This document shows, in pieces, positions 43,402 through 53,907 of a DNA stretch of 64,000 nt. Each line of letters begins with the position of its first letter. The first letter of the stretch is position 1. The notes below the pieces were generated by a model, which saw only the letters and a list, made by a program, of their open reading frames with translations, did not search any database and was not told the DNA's origin. Source of the DNA: Ancylobacter moscoviensis. Its GTDB lineage: Bacteria > Pseudomonadota > Alphaproteobacteria > Rhizobiales > Xanthobacteraceae. The DNA lies in NCBI RefSeq assembly GCF_007559435.1, contig NZ_VMBP01000002.1, forward strand, positions 1-64,000, read 5' to 3'. The translations under genes and the position numbers were made by a program.

Positions 43402-44592
43402 ATGTCGTCCCAATCCTCGATCCCGTCCACGCAGAGCGAGGGATTAAACGTCCTGTGGTTCCTGCCGACCCACGGCGACGGTCGCCATCTGGGTACCGGC
43501 GCCGGCGCCCGCGAGGTCGACATCGACTATCTGCGCCAGGTGGCGCAGGCGGCGGACCGGCTCGGCTATTACGGCGTGCTCATCCCCACTGGCAAAAGCT
43601 GCGAGGATTCCTGGCTGGTGGCCTCGGCTCTGGCGCCGGTGACGAAGCGGCTTCGCTATCTGGTGGCGGTTCGCCCCGGCCTTGCCTCGCCCACTCTTTA
43701 CGCGCGCATGACGGCGACGCTCGACCGTATCTCCGACGGGCGGCTGCTGATCAACATCGTCACCGGCGGCGATCCGGTGGAGAATGCCGGCGACGGCATC
43801 TTCCTCAATCACGACGAGCGCTACGAGGTGACGGACGAGTTCCTCACCGTCTATCGGCGCCTGCTCGCCGGCGAGCATGTGAGTTATGAGGGCAAGCATA
43901 TCCGGATCGAGGACGGCCATCTGCTGTTCCCACCGGCGCAGGAGAACGGACCGGCGTTGTATTTCGGCGGCTCGTCGGAAGCGGCGAACACCGTGGCGGC
44001 CGATCACGTCGACAAATACCTCACCTGGGGCGAGCCGCCGGCCGCCGTCGCGGCCAAGATCAAGCAGGTGAGGGAGCTCGCCGAGGCGCGCGGGCGCAAG
44101 GTGAGCTTCGGCATCCGCCTGCACGTCATCGCGCGCGAGACCGATGCCAAGGCCTGGGAGGCGGCGGAGGATCTCATCCGCTATCTCGACGACGACACCA
44201 TCGCCGCGGCGCAGAAGGTGTTTTCGCGTCTCGATTCCGTCGGGCAGGCGCGCATGCAGGCGCTTCACGGCGGACGACGTGATAAGCTTGAAGTCAGCCC
44301 GAACCTGTGGGCCGGCGTCGGGCTGGTGCGCGGCGGTGCCGGCACGGCTCTGGTCGGCTCCGGCGAAACGGTGGCGGCGCGCATGCAGGAATATGCGGAT
44401 CTTGGCGTCGACAGCTTCATCCTCTCAGGCTACCCGCATCTGGAGGAGGCCTATCGCGTGGCCGAGCTGGTGCTGCCCCGTCTCAAGCTGAAGCATGACA
44501 TCGTGAAGGCCAGCTCGAAGGTGAACACCGGGCCCTTCGGCGAAACCATCGCCAACGATTACCGCCCGGTCACGCGCGCGTCCCAGTCGTGA
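43402..44592 (+). CDS. ssuD: FMNH2-dependent alkanesulfonate monooxygenase (396 aa)
   Basis: Cleaves the C-S bond of alkanesulfonates to aldehyde and sulfite using FMNH2 and oxygen. A bacterial luciferase-like barrel with [18 protein letters not shown] at the N-terminus, SCEDSW (Cys 54 of the E. coli enzyme), [30 protein letters not shown] (catalytic Arg and His) and [18 protein letters not shown] (loop arginine). All key residues are present. Length is normal plus a short C-terminal tail. Its stop overlaps the GTG of the next gene by four bases. Confidence 0.94.
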   Translation: MSSQSSIPSTQSEGLNVLWFLPTHGDGRHLGTGAGAREVDIDYLRQVAQAADRLGYYGVLIPTGKSCEDSWLVASALAPVTKRLRYLVAVRPGLASPTLYARMTATLDRISDGRLLINIVTGGDPVENAGDGIFLNHDERYEVTDEFLTVYRRLLAGEHVSYEGKHIRIEDGHLLFPPAQENGPALYFGGSSEAANTVAADHVDKYLTWGEPPAAVAAKIKQVRELAEARGRKVSFGIRLHVIARETDAKAWEAAEDLIRYLDDDTIAAAQKVFSRLDSVGQARMQALHGGRRDKLEVSPNLWAGVGLVRGGAGTALVGSGETVAARMQEYADLGVDSFILSGYPHLEEAYRVAELVLPRLKLKHDIVKASSKVNTGPFGETIANDYRPVTRASQS

Positions 44593-46022
44593 GCACGTCC
44601 GCACATCAGGTGCCGGCGGTCGCGATTGTCGGCGGCGGCTTCTCTGGCGCCGCTGTCGCCTGGCACCTCTTCCGGCTGCGCCCGGATCTGGAGCGGGTCG
44701 TCGTGATCGAGCCGCGCGCGGAGCTGGGGCGCGGTCTGGCCTACAGCGCCGCCGATCCCAGCCATCGCATCAATGTACCGGCGGTGCGCATGACGCTGAT
44801 GCCCGACCAGCCCGAGCATTTCAACGCGTGGCTGGAGGCGTCGGGCCGCCTTGATGGCGACCCGGCGGCCCGCATGCCGGACGGGCGGAATTTCCCCGCC
44901 CGCGCGGTGTTCGGCGAGTATGTCCACCGCATGCTGACCTCGCTCGGGCCGCGCCTTCATCATGTGCGCGCGGCTGCGCAGGACATCGAGCCGGTCGAGG
45001 GCGGCTATCGCATCGCCTGCTCCGACGGGAGCGAGGTGCTGGCCCGGATCGTGGTGCTGGCGGTGGCGCACGTCGCGCCGAGTCCCCCGTCACTCGTCGA
45101 CCGAGCACTCGCCGGTCATCCCCGCTATGTGCGCGATCCATGGGCGACCGACCGGCTGGAGACGATCCGCCCCGAGGATCGCGTGCTGATCGTGGGTACG
45201 GGGCTGACCATGGCGGATATCGTCGCCAGCCTCGACCGTCTCGGCCACAAGGGCGAGATCGTCGCCATCTCCCGCCGGGGCCTGCGTTCGCGCGGCCATC
45301 CCGCCGAAGCGCATGAGCCTTATGGCGACTTCGCCACAGAGCCGGCGCAGACGGTGCGCGAACTGGTGCGGCGCGTGCGTGAGACGGTTCGGGCGGCCGC
45401 CCGCGAGGGCAAGAGCTGGCACTGCGTGCTCGATCAGGTACGCCTGCAGGGCAGCGCCGTCTGGCGGGCGCTGCCGCTTGCCGAGCGCGCGCGGCTGCTG
45501 CGTCATCTGCGCCCCTTCTGGGACGTGCATCGCTTCCGCATCGCGCCGCAGGTAGAGCAGGGGCTCGACCGGCGTCTGGCGGAGGGGCGGCTCTCGCTGC
45601 GTGCCGCTTCCCTGAAAACGGTGGAGCGCAAGGGCGAGACCATCGAGGTGACCCTCCGATCCCGCCGGGGCGCTCGCGTCGATACGGAGCGGTTCGATGC
45701 GGTGGTGGTGGCGACCGGCCCGGCACATGGCCGGGTCTTCGCCGAGACGCCGGTATTGGCGTCGCTGGAGGCTGCCGGTCTTGCCCGTCCCGATCCCCTG
45801 CAGCTCGGCATCGACGTGACCGGCGATGGCCACGCTGTCGGTGCCGACGGTGTCGCGCGTCCCGATCTTTTCGTCGCCGGGCCGCTGGCGCGCGGCACGG
45901 TGGGCGAGCTGATGGGGCTGCCGGACGTGACCAACTATGCCATCCGCGTGGCTGGTGGCGTGGCGGCGCAGCTCGATGCCCGGATCGCCAGGAAACCCGA
46001 CCTGGTTCAGGCTTCCGGCTGA
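44589..46022 (+). CDS. FAD/NAD(P)-binding oxidoreductase of sulfonate cluster (477 aa)
   Basis: An N-terminal dinucleotide-binding domain ([20 protein letters not shown]) is followed by [27 protein letters not shown] and a second motif [24 protein letters not shown] (NADP(H)-type Rossmann). This is the FAD-NAD(P)-binding family found next to sulfonate and sulfate-ester genes in proteobacteria. It starts with GTG, overlapping the ssuD stop as GTGA, so expression is coupled to ssuD. It may supply electrons or oxidise a released aldehyde or amine; no direct evidence. Its last base is one before an AT-rich repeat region. Confidence 0.82.
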   Translation: MSTSAHQVPAVAIVGGGFSGAAVAWHLFRLRPDLERVVVIEPRAELGRGLAYSAADPSHRINVPAVRMTLMPDQPEHFNAWLEASGRLDGDPAARMPDGRNFPARAVFGEYVHRMLTSLGPRLHHVRAAAQDIEPVEGGYRIACSDGSEVLARIVVLAVAHVAPSPPSLVDRALAGHPRYVRDPWATDRLETIRPEDRVLIVGTGLTMADIVASLDRLGHKGEIVAISRRGLRSRGHPAEAHEPYGDFATEPAQTVRELVRRVRETVRAAAREGKSWHCVLDQVRLQGSAVWRALPLAERARLLRHLRPFWDVHRFRIAPQVEQGLDRRLAEGRLSLRAASLKTVERKGETIEVTLRSRRGARVDTERFDAVVVATGPAHGRVFAETPVLASLEAAGLARPDPLQLGIDVTGDGHAVGADGVARPDLFVAGPLARGTVGELMGLPDVTNYAIRVAGGVAAQLDARIARKPDLVQASG

Positions 46023-46023
46023 A

Positions 46024-46054
46024 TAGAAAATAAATCTACTAGAAAAATAGATTA
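46024..46054. promoter_or_regulatory. Tandem candidate operators upstream of tauA, copies 2 and 3
   Basis: TAGAAAATAAATCTA (46024-46038) and TAGAAAAATAGATTA (46040-46054) stand side by side and match the dyad found between ssuE and ssuD. They begin directly after the stop of the FAD protein, about 225 bases before tauA. The remaining 46055-46277 shows no gene; GTCATCCTGTCACCGAGG-like GC-rich DNA precedes a ribosome site CAGGAAATTTCAG before tauA. Confidence 0.6.
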
Positions 46055-46277
46055 TGATATTGACGAGGCGTCCGGCATCTGGTGTCATCCTGTCACCGAG
46101 GCCGGACGCGTCGCCCTTTCAGGGTGCCCGGTTTCGCTGAAGAGGGGCGGTTGGGCTTCACATGACTTGGAACTGTCGACGCGGCTGACGCCGCCGGATT
46201 GCCGGTACTCCCGCAGAATTCTCAGGGGCCGTGTGCAGGCGCGTGGGCGCCGCGACGGCACAATCAGGAAATTTCAG

Positions 46278-47294
46278 ATGTTCACTCTGTCTCGCCGCGG
46301 CTTCGTCGCCGCCACGGCCGCGCTTGGCCTTCTGGCCGCGGGTTCCGGCCCTTCCTCCGCCTCGGCGGCCGAATTCACCATTGGCTACCAGACCGGCGCC
46401 GATCCGGCGAAGGTCGCGCAGGCCAGCGGCGCCTATGAGAAGGCGACCAAATCCACCATCAACTGGCGCAAGTTCGATTCCGGCGCCGACGTGATCGCCG
46501 CCATCGCCTCGGGCGACATCCAGTTCGGCTATGTCGGCTCCAGCCCGCTCGCCGCCGCCGCGAGCCGCGAACTGCCGATCGAGACCGTCTATGTCGCGGC
46601 GCTGCTCGGCGATGCCGAGGCGCTGGTCGTCCGCAACGGCGCGGGCATCGAGAAGCCGGAGGACTTCAAGGGCAAGAAGGTCGCGGTACCCTTCGTTTCC
46701 ACCACGCATTATTCGCTGCTGGCGGCGCTGAAGCACTGGGGCGTCGATCCCAAGAGCGTCGAGATCCTGAACCTGCGTCCGCCGGAGATCGCCGCCGCCT
46801 TCACGCGCGGCGACATCGACGCTGCCTATGTGTGGGATCCCGCGCTCGGCAAGATCAAGGAGAATGGCAAGGTCTTCGCGTCGTCGGCTGACGTCGCCAA
46901 GTGGGGCGCGCCCACCTTCGACGCCTGGATCGTGCGCACGGACTTCGCAAAGAAGAATCCGGAGGCGGTAGCCGAGTTCGTGAAGGTGACGGCGGACTCC
47001 TATGCCGATTACGCCAAGAGCGGCGCCTCATGGACGCCGACCTCGCCAGAGGTCGTCGCCATCGCCAAGCTCTCGGGTGCCAAGCCCGAGGAAGTTCCGG
47101 ATCTGCTGAAGGGCAACAAATATCCTCTGCTGAACGAGCAGCTGTCCGAAGGGCTGCTGGGCGGCGGCACGGTCGAGGCGCTGGTCGCCACCGCGAAGTT
47201 CCTGAAGGAGCAGGGCCGAATCGAGGCCGTGCTGAAGGACTACAGTCCCTATGTCAGCCGTGTGCCGGCCGAGCAGGCCGCCAAGCTGAACTGA
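46278..47294 (+). CDS. tauA: Taurine-type ABC transporter substrate-binding protein (338 aa)
   Basis: Periplasmic receptor for taurine or related sulfonates. A twin-arginine signal MFTLSRRGFVAATAALGLLAAG (SRRGFVAA) ends near ASAAE. Family motifs: FTIGYQTGADPAKVAQASG, INWRKFDSGADVIAAIASGDIQFGYVGSSPLAAAASR, GAGIEKPEDFKGKKVAVPFVSTTHYSLLAALKHW and GDIDAAYVWDPALG, which agree with TauA. The ATG at 46278 has CAGGAA upstream. It is first of tauABC; a stem-loop follows before tauB. tauD is not adjacent, so the substrate may be used by SsuD or an enzyme elsewhere. Confidence 0.88.
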   Translation: MFTLSRRGFVAATAALGLLAAGSGPSSASAAEFTIGYQTGADPAKVAQASGAYEKATKSTINWRKFDSGADVIAAIASGDIQFGYVGSSPLAAAASRELPIETVYVAALLGDAEALVVRNGAGIEKPEDFKGKKVAVPFVSTTHYSLLAALKHWGVDPKSVEILNLRPPEIAAAFTRGDIDAAYVWDPALGKIKENGKVFASSADVAKWGAPTFDAWIVRTDFAKKNPEAVAEFVKVTADSYADYAKSGASWTPTSPEVVAIAKLSGAKPEEVPDLLKGNKYPLLNEQLSEGLLGGGTVEALVATAKFLKEQGRIEAVLKDYSPYVSRVPAEQAAKLN

Positions 47295-47336
47295 GTTCCC
47301 GAGCGCTGCGGCTGGGTGAGAGCCCGCGGTGTACCT

Positions 47337-47388
47337 TGGCCCGGCACTCCTTCGTCGTCACCAAAGCGACCGAATGGATGCCGGGCCA
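47337..47388 (+). terminator. Stem-loop with U run between tauA and tauB
   Basis: TGGCCCGGCA (47337-47346) and TGCCGGGCCA (47379-47388) pair perfectly around a 32-base loop that can fold further, and TTTTCTTCT follows directly. It looks like a partial intrinsic terminator inside the operon, which would let the receptor be made in excess over TauBC. The long-looped palindrome also resembles the repeat units at 61897-62025. Confidence 0.6.
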
Positions 47389-47416
47389 TTTTCTTCTCAG
47401 TCCGGGAGCAAGAACC

Positions 47417-48196
47417 ATGGCGCTGACGATCTTCGAGCTGGGCGTGCGTTTCCCCGCGCCGGACGGTAGCGAGACCGCCGTCCTCCACGACATCAACCTG
47501 ACGATCGAGCCGGGCGAACTGGTCGTGCTGCTGGGCGCCTCGGGATGCGGCAAGTCCACGCTGCTGAACGCCATCGCCGGCTTCAACCAGCCGAGTACCG
47601 GTGAAATCTGGGTGGATCGGCGCCGGGTCGAGGGACCGGGCATCGACCGGGGCGTGGTGCTGCAGACGGACGCGCTCTACCCCTGGCTCAATGCCCGCGA
47701 GAATGTGGGCTTCGGCCTGCGCCTGCGCGGCGTGTCCAAGGCCGAGCGAGAGGCGCGCGCCGATGAGGCGCTGGCTCTCGTCGGCCTCGAGGGCAAGGGC
47801 GATCATGCCGTCTGGCAGCTTTCCGGAGGCATGCGCCAGCGTGTGAGCCTCGCCCGGGCGCTGGTCGCCGACCCGGAAATCCTGCTGATGGACGAGCCGC
47901 TCGGCGCTCTCGATGCGCTGACCCGCGAGAATATGCAGGACCTCGTGCTCGATGTCTGGCAGCGCACCGGCAAGACCATCGTCTTCGTCACGCACGGCCT
48001 CGACGAGGCGCTCTATCTCGGCAGCCGCGTGGTGGTGATCGCCGGGCGGCCCGGCCGCATCGCGCTCGATGAGCGCTCCGATCTGGGACGCCGTGCCCTC
48101 GCCGAGGGAGCGAGCGGGCGCATCAAGTCCACCCCCGAATTCGCCGCCGCCCGCGAGCGGCTGCGGGGCGTGATCTTTGCGGGAGCCGAGCAATGA
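47417..48196 (+). CDS. tauB: Taurine-type ABC transporter ATP-binding protein (259 aa)
   Basis: ATPase of the importer. Walker A GASGCGKST, Q-loop GVVLQTDALYPWLNARENVGFG (the ALYPW pattern of TauB), signature LSGGMRQRVSLARAL, Walker [13 protein letters not shown] and switch VTHGLDEALYLGSRV, in which the usual His-Asp is His-Gly. The ATG at 47417 follows GGGAGCAAGAACC. The C-terminus overlaps tauC by four bases. Confidence 0.9.
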   Translation: MALTIFELGVRFPAPDGSETAVLHDINLTIEPGELVVLLGASGCGKSTLLNAIAGFNQPSTGEIWVDRRRVEGPGIDRGVVLQTDALYPWLNARENVGFGLRLRGVSKAEREARADEALALVGLEGKGDHAVWQLSGGMRQRVSLARALVADPEILLMDEPLGALDALTRENMQDLVLDVWQRTGKTIVFVTHGLDEALYLGSRVVVIAGRPGRIALDERSDLGRRALAEGASGRIKSTPEFAAARERLRGVIFAGAEQ

Positions 48197-49083
48197 GCCA
48201 TTCCACTCCCATCGCGGTACCGGATATCGCCCTGCCGCTCGTCGTCCCGTCCGAAGGCATCCCGCGCGGTGCCGAGGTCGACGCCGGCACCTCCGGCTCG
48301 GGCGGACGCGCCTTCGCTGTGCCGGCGCGCCTCTGGATCTCGGCTGCGACCATTGCCGGTCTCGTCGCGTTGTGGTGGGTGGCGAGCGCCTCCGGCGCGG
48401 TGCCTGCTCTCTTTCTCCCATCGCCGCAGAGCGTGCTGACGCGGCTGTGGAGCATCGCGACGGAAGGCTTCGTCGACGCGACGCTGGCGCAGCACCTGCT
48501 CGCCAGCCTGTTCAGGGTCTTCGCCGCCCTGGCGGCTGCGCTGATCATCGGCGTGCCGGTCGGGCTGGCCATCGGCCTTTCCACCGTCGGACGCGGCGTC
48601 CTCGATCCGATCATCGAGTTCCTGCGGCCGATCCCGCCGCTCGCCTACCTGCCGCTCGTCATCATCTGGGCTGGCATCGGGGAGACGGCGAAGGTGCTGG
48701 TGATCGGCCTCGCCATGCTGCCGCCCATCGTCATCGCCACGGCAGCTGGCGCGCGTGGTGTCGAACGCAACCGCGTCAACGTCGCCCGCGCGCTTGGGGC
48801 GACACGTGCGCAAGTGTTGCGCTTCGTGGTGCTACCCTCGGCGCTGCCGTCGATCCTCACCGGTACGCGCATCGCACTCGGCGCCGGCTGGTCGACGCTG
48901 GTCGCGGCGGAACTGGTGGCGGCGACGCGCGGCGTCGGTTTCATGATCCAGTCCGCCGCCAATTTCCTCGCCACGGACGTGGTAGTGGCCGGCATTCTTG
49001 TGATCGCGGCGGTGGCGTTCGTTCTGGAGCTCGGCGTCAGGCTGCTGGAGAAGGCGCTGGTCGGCTGGTCGCTGCATAGCTGA
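48193..49083 (+). CDS. tauC: Taurine-type ABC transporter permease (296 aa)
   Basis: Channel subunit with about six helices. An unusually long N-terminal segment of about 55 residues (Pro/Gly/Ser rich) precedes the first helix (LWISAATIAGLVALWWVASASG). Family markers are LPSPQSVLTRLWSIA, IEFLRPIPPLAYLPLVIIWAGIGETAKVLVI and coupling loop VNVARALGATRAQVLRFVVLPSALPSILTG. The start ATG overlaps the tauB stop as ATGA. Last gene of the operon, followed by a strong terminator hairpin. Confidence 0.9.
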   Translation: MSHSTPIAVPDIALPLVVPSEGIPRGAEVDAGTSGSGGRAFAVPARLWISAATIAGLVALWWVASASGAVPALFLPSPQSVLTRLWSIATEGFVDATLAQHLLASLFRVFAALAAALIIGVPVGLAIGLSTVGRGVLDPIIEFLRPIPPLAYLPLVIIWAGIGETAKVLVIGLAMLPPIVIATAAGARGVERNRVNVARALGATRAQVLRFVVLPSALPSILTGTRIALGAGWSTLVAAELVAATRGVGFMIQSAANFLATDVVVAGILVIAAVAFVLELGVRLLEKALVGWSLHS

Positions 49084-49166
49084 GGGCGCTCTCCACGTTT
49101 CACACTGCCGCAACGGCAGTTTCGGCGCGCTGCGAGACATATGCGCAACACCTTGTCGCTGTTTGG

Positions 49167-49200
49167 CCCGCGCGGGATGGAGAGTATCCCGCGCGGGTTT
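49167..49200 (+). terminator. Terminator after tauC
   Basis: A perfect 12-base stem (CCCGCGCGGGAT and ATCCCGCGCGGG) with a seven-base loop, followed by TTT. It lies 84 bases after the tauC stop and about 105 before the TRAP genes, so it separates the two transcripts. Confidence 0.8.
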
Positions 49201-49304
49201 AAACTGCGTGAGACGATGGTCTATCTTGCCCCGATCGGCAGGGGCGGCGATTGCAGCTTCCCACACCGCAACGACAAAAGTCGACCAGAACGAGGGGGGA
49301 TGCG

Positions 49305-49844
49305 ATGGGAGGGCTGCTGGCCTTCAGCCGCGTCATCGACGGACTGAACGAGAGGTTCGGCCGCATCGCGGATTATTGCGTGCTGTTCGCCTGCCTCATC
49401 AGTGCCGGCAATGCCACCGTCCGCTATCTGCTCAGCTACAGCACCAACGGCCTGCTGGAGATCCAGTGGTACCTGTTCGGCGCCGTGGTGCTGCTCGGCG
49501 CCCCCTATACGCTCCAGCGCAACGAGCATGTGCGCGTCGACCTTCTCTACATGGCGCTCTCGCCGCGCGGGCGGCTCTGGGTCGACACGATCGGCTTCGT
49601 GGTGGTCCTCATCCCGGCCGGTATCTACCTGACCTGGCTGAGCTTCCCCTTCTTCTGGCAGTCCTTCGTCTCCGACGAGATGTCGCAGAACGCGGGCGGC
49701 CTGATCCTGTGGCCGGCCAAGCTGCTGCTGCCGCTCGGCTTCGCCCTTCTCACCATCCAGGGCATTTCGGAGCTCATCAAGCGCGTCGCCGCGCTCGCCG
49801 GTGCGATCGAGATCGAGACCGATTACGAGAAGCCGCTCCAGTAG
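49305..49844 (+). CDS. TRAP transporter small permease (DctQ type, 179 aa)
   Basis: The small membrane subunit of a tripartite ATP-independent periplasmic transporter, four helices. Typical DctQ features: LNERFGRIADYCVLFACLISAGNATVRYL, LEIQWYLFGAVVLLGAPYTLQRNEHVRVDLLY (conserved E-x-Q and H-x-R-V-D) and FPFFWQSFVSDEMSQNAGGLILWPAKLLLPLGF. The ATG at 49305 follows GAGGGGGG. It lies 59 bases ahead of the large subunit. No binding protein (DctP or TakP) gene lies on either side. Confidence 0.88.
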   Translation: MGGLLAFSRVIDGLNERFGRIADYCVLFACLISAGNATVRYLLSYSTNGLLEIQWYLFGAVVLLGAPYTLQRNEHVRVDLLYMALSPRGRLWVDTIGFVVVLIPAGIYLTWLSFPFFWQSFVSDEMSQNAGGLILWPAKLLLPLGFALLTIQGISELIKRVAALAGAIEIETDYEKPLQ

Positions 49845-49903
49845 CGTCCAGCCGCCAGAGTCTTCAGACCCGAGCCCCGAACTCCCCGAGCCGCGAGCCC
49901 TTC

Positions 49904-51316
<1,413 letters not shown>

Positions 51317-51604
51317 GGACGGCTTTGGCCGCGTCGTTCCGCCGGTGCGCCGAGCACTGCTATCCGGTGCGGAAGCGTGATCGCGACCGCCAGGACCAGC
51401 CGGCTCGCGACGTTTTGATGATATCGATCATTTTTGTCGGGGCCAGCGTCGGCGCTGGCTCGCGGGCCATAATGGGTCTTCGGGTGGGTGCCTGTTATCG
51501 ATTTCATCCGGCCTGTGTCTTCCGGCCAATAGGGCTGAGCGGCTTTCTGGGGCATAAGGCCAGCCCGCCTCACTTCCTGCCTTCTTCCAATGCATGGACA
51601 TCGC
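51317..51604. other. Intergenic region between TRAP and MFS genes
   Basis: No gene is supported in these 288 bases. They contain a short hairpin at 51442-51459 (GCCAGCG pairing with CGCTGGC) beside TTTTTG and a dyad ATGAT-ATCG-ATCAT at 51418-51431, which may be a promoter or operator for the MFS gene. The evidence is weak. Confidence 0.3.
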
Positions 51605-52858
51605 ATGAGCACGCCCGCGCCCGCGCCGGAGAATCCCCATCCCGGCATGGGATTTCGTGAATTCGTGCTGTTCATCGCCGGTCTGATGGCGACCAACGCC
51701 ATCGCCATCGATTCCATGCTGCCGGCACTGCCCGAGATCGGTCATTCGCTGGCGATCGACACGGCCAATCACACCCAGCTCATCGTCACCGCCTATCTGC
51801 TTGGCTTTGGCTCCGCACAGCTCATCTACGGCACGCTGGCGGATCGTTTCGGGCGCCGCGCCGTCCTGCTGTTCGGCCTCGCTCTCTACACGTTGGCCTC
51901 GGTGGGGGCGATCTTTGCCGGTACGCTGGAGGTGATGCTGGCGGCGCGCGTGCTGCAGGGCGTCGGCTCGGCGTCTACGCGCATCCTCGCCATCACCATC
52001 GTGCGCGACTGCTATTCCGGCTCGCACATGGCACGAGTGATGTCGCTCGCTTTCCTCGTCTTCCTGTCGGTGCCGATCCTCGCCCCCTCCATCGGGCAGG
52101 CCATCATGCTGGTGGCGCCGTGGCGGGCGATCTTCCTCATGCTCTGCCTGCTCGGCGCCGTGCTGTTCTTCTGGACGCTGACGCGTCTGCCCGAGACGCT
52201 TCACCCGGAGGATCGTTCGCCGATCTCCCTCGCCGGCGTCTCCCACGCTTTCGGGCTGATCGTCCGCAGCCGCGTGACGGTGGGCTACATGCTGGCCATG
52301 ACCATGGTGATGGGCGGACTGTTCGGCTTCATCAACTCGGCCCAGCAGGTGTTCGCCGACGCCTTCGACGCGGCCGAGCTGTTCACGCTGATCTTCGCGC
52401 TTATCGCCGTGTTCATGGCGGCCTCGTCGCTGGTCAATGCCCGCATCGTCGAGAAGCTCGGCATGCGGCGCGTCTCGCATGCGGCGCTCGCCGGCTACTT
52501 TCTGGTCACGGTGGTGCATGCCGCCGTGGTGCTGGCGGGCGTGGAGACCATCTGGACCTTCTCGGTGCTGCAGGGGGCGATGATGTTTTTCTTCGGCCTC
52601 ATGGTGTCGAACTTCAACTCCATGGCGATGGAGCCGGTCGGGCATGTGGCGGGCACCGCATCCTCGGCGCTCGGCTTCGTCAGCACGGTGGGAGGCGCCC
52701 TGTTCGGCTTCGCGATCGGCCAGCGTTTCGACGGCACCACGCTGCCGCTCACCATGGGCTTCGTGGTGCTGGCCTGCGGGGCGCTGTTCTTCGTGCTGGT
52801 GGCCGAGCGCGGCCGGCTATTCCGCACGGACATGCGTGTTTCCGATACGGCGAACTGA
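51605..52858 (+). CDS. MFS transporter, Bcr/CflA drug-resistance type (417 aa)
   Basis: Twelve-helix major facilitator of the Bcr/CflA branch. Motifs: MATNAIAIDSMLPALPEIG, LIYGTLADRFGRRAVLLFGL (MFS loop 2-3 signature), VLQGVGSASTRILAITIVRD (motif C-like helix) and PWRAIFLMLCLLG. Such exporters move chloramphenicol, bicyclomycin, sulfonamides or amino-acid derivatives; this substrate is unknown. The ATG at 51605 is chosen; 51590 in the same frame is an alternative. It stands alone. Confidence 0.88.
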   Translation: MSTPAPAPENPHPGMGFREFVLFIAGLMATNAIAIDSMLPALPEIGHSLAIDTANHTQLIVTAYLLGFGSAQLIYGTLADRFGRRAVLLFGLALYTLASVGAIFAGTLEVMLAARVLQGVGSASTRILAITIVRDCYSGSHMARVMSLAFLVFLSVPILAPSIGQAIMLVAPWRAIFLMLCLLGAVLFFWTLTRLPETLHPEDRSPISLAGVSHAFGLIVRSRVTVGYMLAMTMVMGGLFGFINSAQQVFADAFDAAELFTLIFALIAVFMAASSLVNARIVEKLGMRRVSHAALAGYFLVTVVHAAVVLAGVETIWTFSVLQGAMMFFFGLMVSNFNSMAMEPVGHVAGTASSALGFVSTVGGALFGFAIGQRFDGTTLPLTMGFVVLACGALFFVLVAERGRLFRTDMRVSDTAN

Positions 52859-52888
52859 TCGCGGATCGTTGCGAGCCGACGGCCTCGC

Positions 52889-53419
52889 TCAGGTGCCAGC
52901 CGGGGGGGGCGCCTTGGCGTCTGCCGCCTTCGAGGCGCTCTCGCGGCGTGGGGCCAGCCGGCGTGCGGTTGGAGACTGGGCGAACTCGACGATCAGAGCG
53001 CCGAGTTCGGGCTCGTCCACCAGCAGCGCGGCATCCTCGGCATTGATCCACATCTGCGCCCGTTCGTGGCGTTCGGGCCAGTCGGAGAGCTGGCGACGGA
53101 CGGCCAGTGGATAGACCGAGACCTTGACCAGTGCGAAATGCGTTTCCAGCCGCTTCCAGTAGCGGTACTGGCCGATGCGCTTGCGACCGATATCGCCGAT
53201 CACGCCGGCCTCCTGCCGCGCCTCGATCTGCGCCGACTTCCAGTCCTTGCGGTTCTTCATCGGCCAGCCCTTGGGAATCACGACGCGGTGGGTCTCACGC
53301 GAAGTCATCACCAGGATATCGACCCCGCCGTCTTCCGTGATCCGAAAGGGAAGGGCCGCAACCTGCTCCAGGGGGCGTCCGTCAGCCAGATGCCGCTTCT
53401 TCTGTTTATCTTTGGCCAT
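52889..53419 (-). CDS. Nudix hydrolase with degenerate Nudix box (176 aa)
   Basis: A small Nudix protein of the diphosphoinositol-polyphosphate-hydrolase-like type, with AALPFRITEDGGVDILVMTSR, HRVVIPKGWPMKNRKDWKSAQIEARQEAGVIGDI and IGQYRYWKRLETHFALVKVSVYPL. The Nudix box GX5EX7REUXEEXGU is altered: the first E is R, the R of RE is I and the first E of EE is Q, while the other two glutamates and the final G are kept. The last 25 residues are Ala/Pro rich. It may still hydrolyse a nucleoside diphosphate compound or be a regulatory relic. Single gene, divergent from MAPEG. Confidence 0.8.
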   Translation of the reverse strand: MAKDKQKKRHLADGRPLEQVAALPFRITEDGGVDILVMTSRETHRVVIPKGWPMKNRKDWKSAQIEARQEAGVIGDIGRKRIGQYRYWKRLETHFALVKVSVYPLAVRRQLSDWPERHERAQMWINAEDAALLVDEPELGALIVEFAQSPTARRLAPRRESASKAADAKAPPPAGT

Positions 53420-53491
53420 GGCTGCTAATGTAGTCTGCCTCGCGCAAATAGCGATGGATTTCGCCGTTCTTCCCTGCCGATCACCCTAGTC

Positions 53492-53890
53492 ATGACGACG
53501 GAACTTATCCTGCTCGCCTGGACGCTGGTTCTTGCCTTGGTGCAGGTATTGTTGCCAGCGTTTTTCCGCAACCGTGAGACGGGCATTGCGTATAATGCAG
53601 GCCCGCGCGACGAGGCGGGTCCTCCCGTCGGCGTGGTCACCGGGCGGCTGCGGCGAGCGCAGGCGAATCTGTTCGAAACGCTGCCGGTCTTCGCCGCCGG
53701 CGTGCTCATCGCACATCTGGCGGACCGGGAAGGCACGCTGACGCTCTTGGGGGCCGGGCTCTATCTCGGCGCCCGGCTCGTCTACGTCCCGCTCTATGCC
53801 TTCGGGGTGCCCTATCTGCGCTCCCTGGCGTGGCTGGTCTCGCTCGGCGGCGTGGTGATGATCCTGTTCTCCGTACTCAGTCCGGCCTGA
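53492..53890 (+). CDS. MAPEG-family membrane protein (132 aa)
   Basis: Four transmembrane helices and the MAPEG pattern: an N-terminal LLAWTLVLALVQVLLPAFFRNRETGIAYNAGPRDE, then RLRRAQANLFETLPVFAAGVLIAHLADREG and a later YLGARLVYVPLYAFGVPYLRSLAWLVSL. MAPEG proteins include glutathione-dependent detoxification enzymes; the E-N/R-N motif in helix 2 is here NLFET. It overlaps no gene, and its stop is 17 bases before the RBBP9-like hydrolase, suggesting an operon. Confidence 0.88.
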   Translation: MTTELILLAWTLVLALVQVLLPAFFRNRETGIAYNAGPRDEAGPPVGVVTGRLRRAQANLFETLPVFAAGVLIAHLADREGTLTLLGAGLYLGARLVYVPLYAFGVPYLRSLAWLVSLGGVVMILFSVLSPA

Positions 53891-53907
53891 TCCCGGGAGG
53901 CCCTGCC

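Noticed and set aside
47417-49083. tauD-type taurine dioxygenase expected with tauABC
   Set aside because: No dioxygenase follows tauC; the next gene is a TRAP subunit after a strong terminator.
51418-51459. Terminator or riboswitch before the MFS gene
   Set aside because: The hairpin is short, the T run is on the wrong side, and no aptamer pattern is recognisable.
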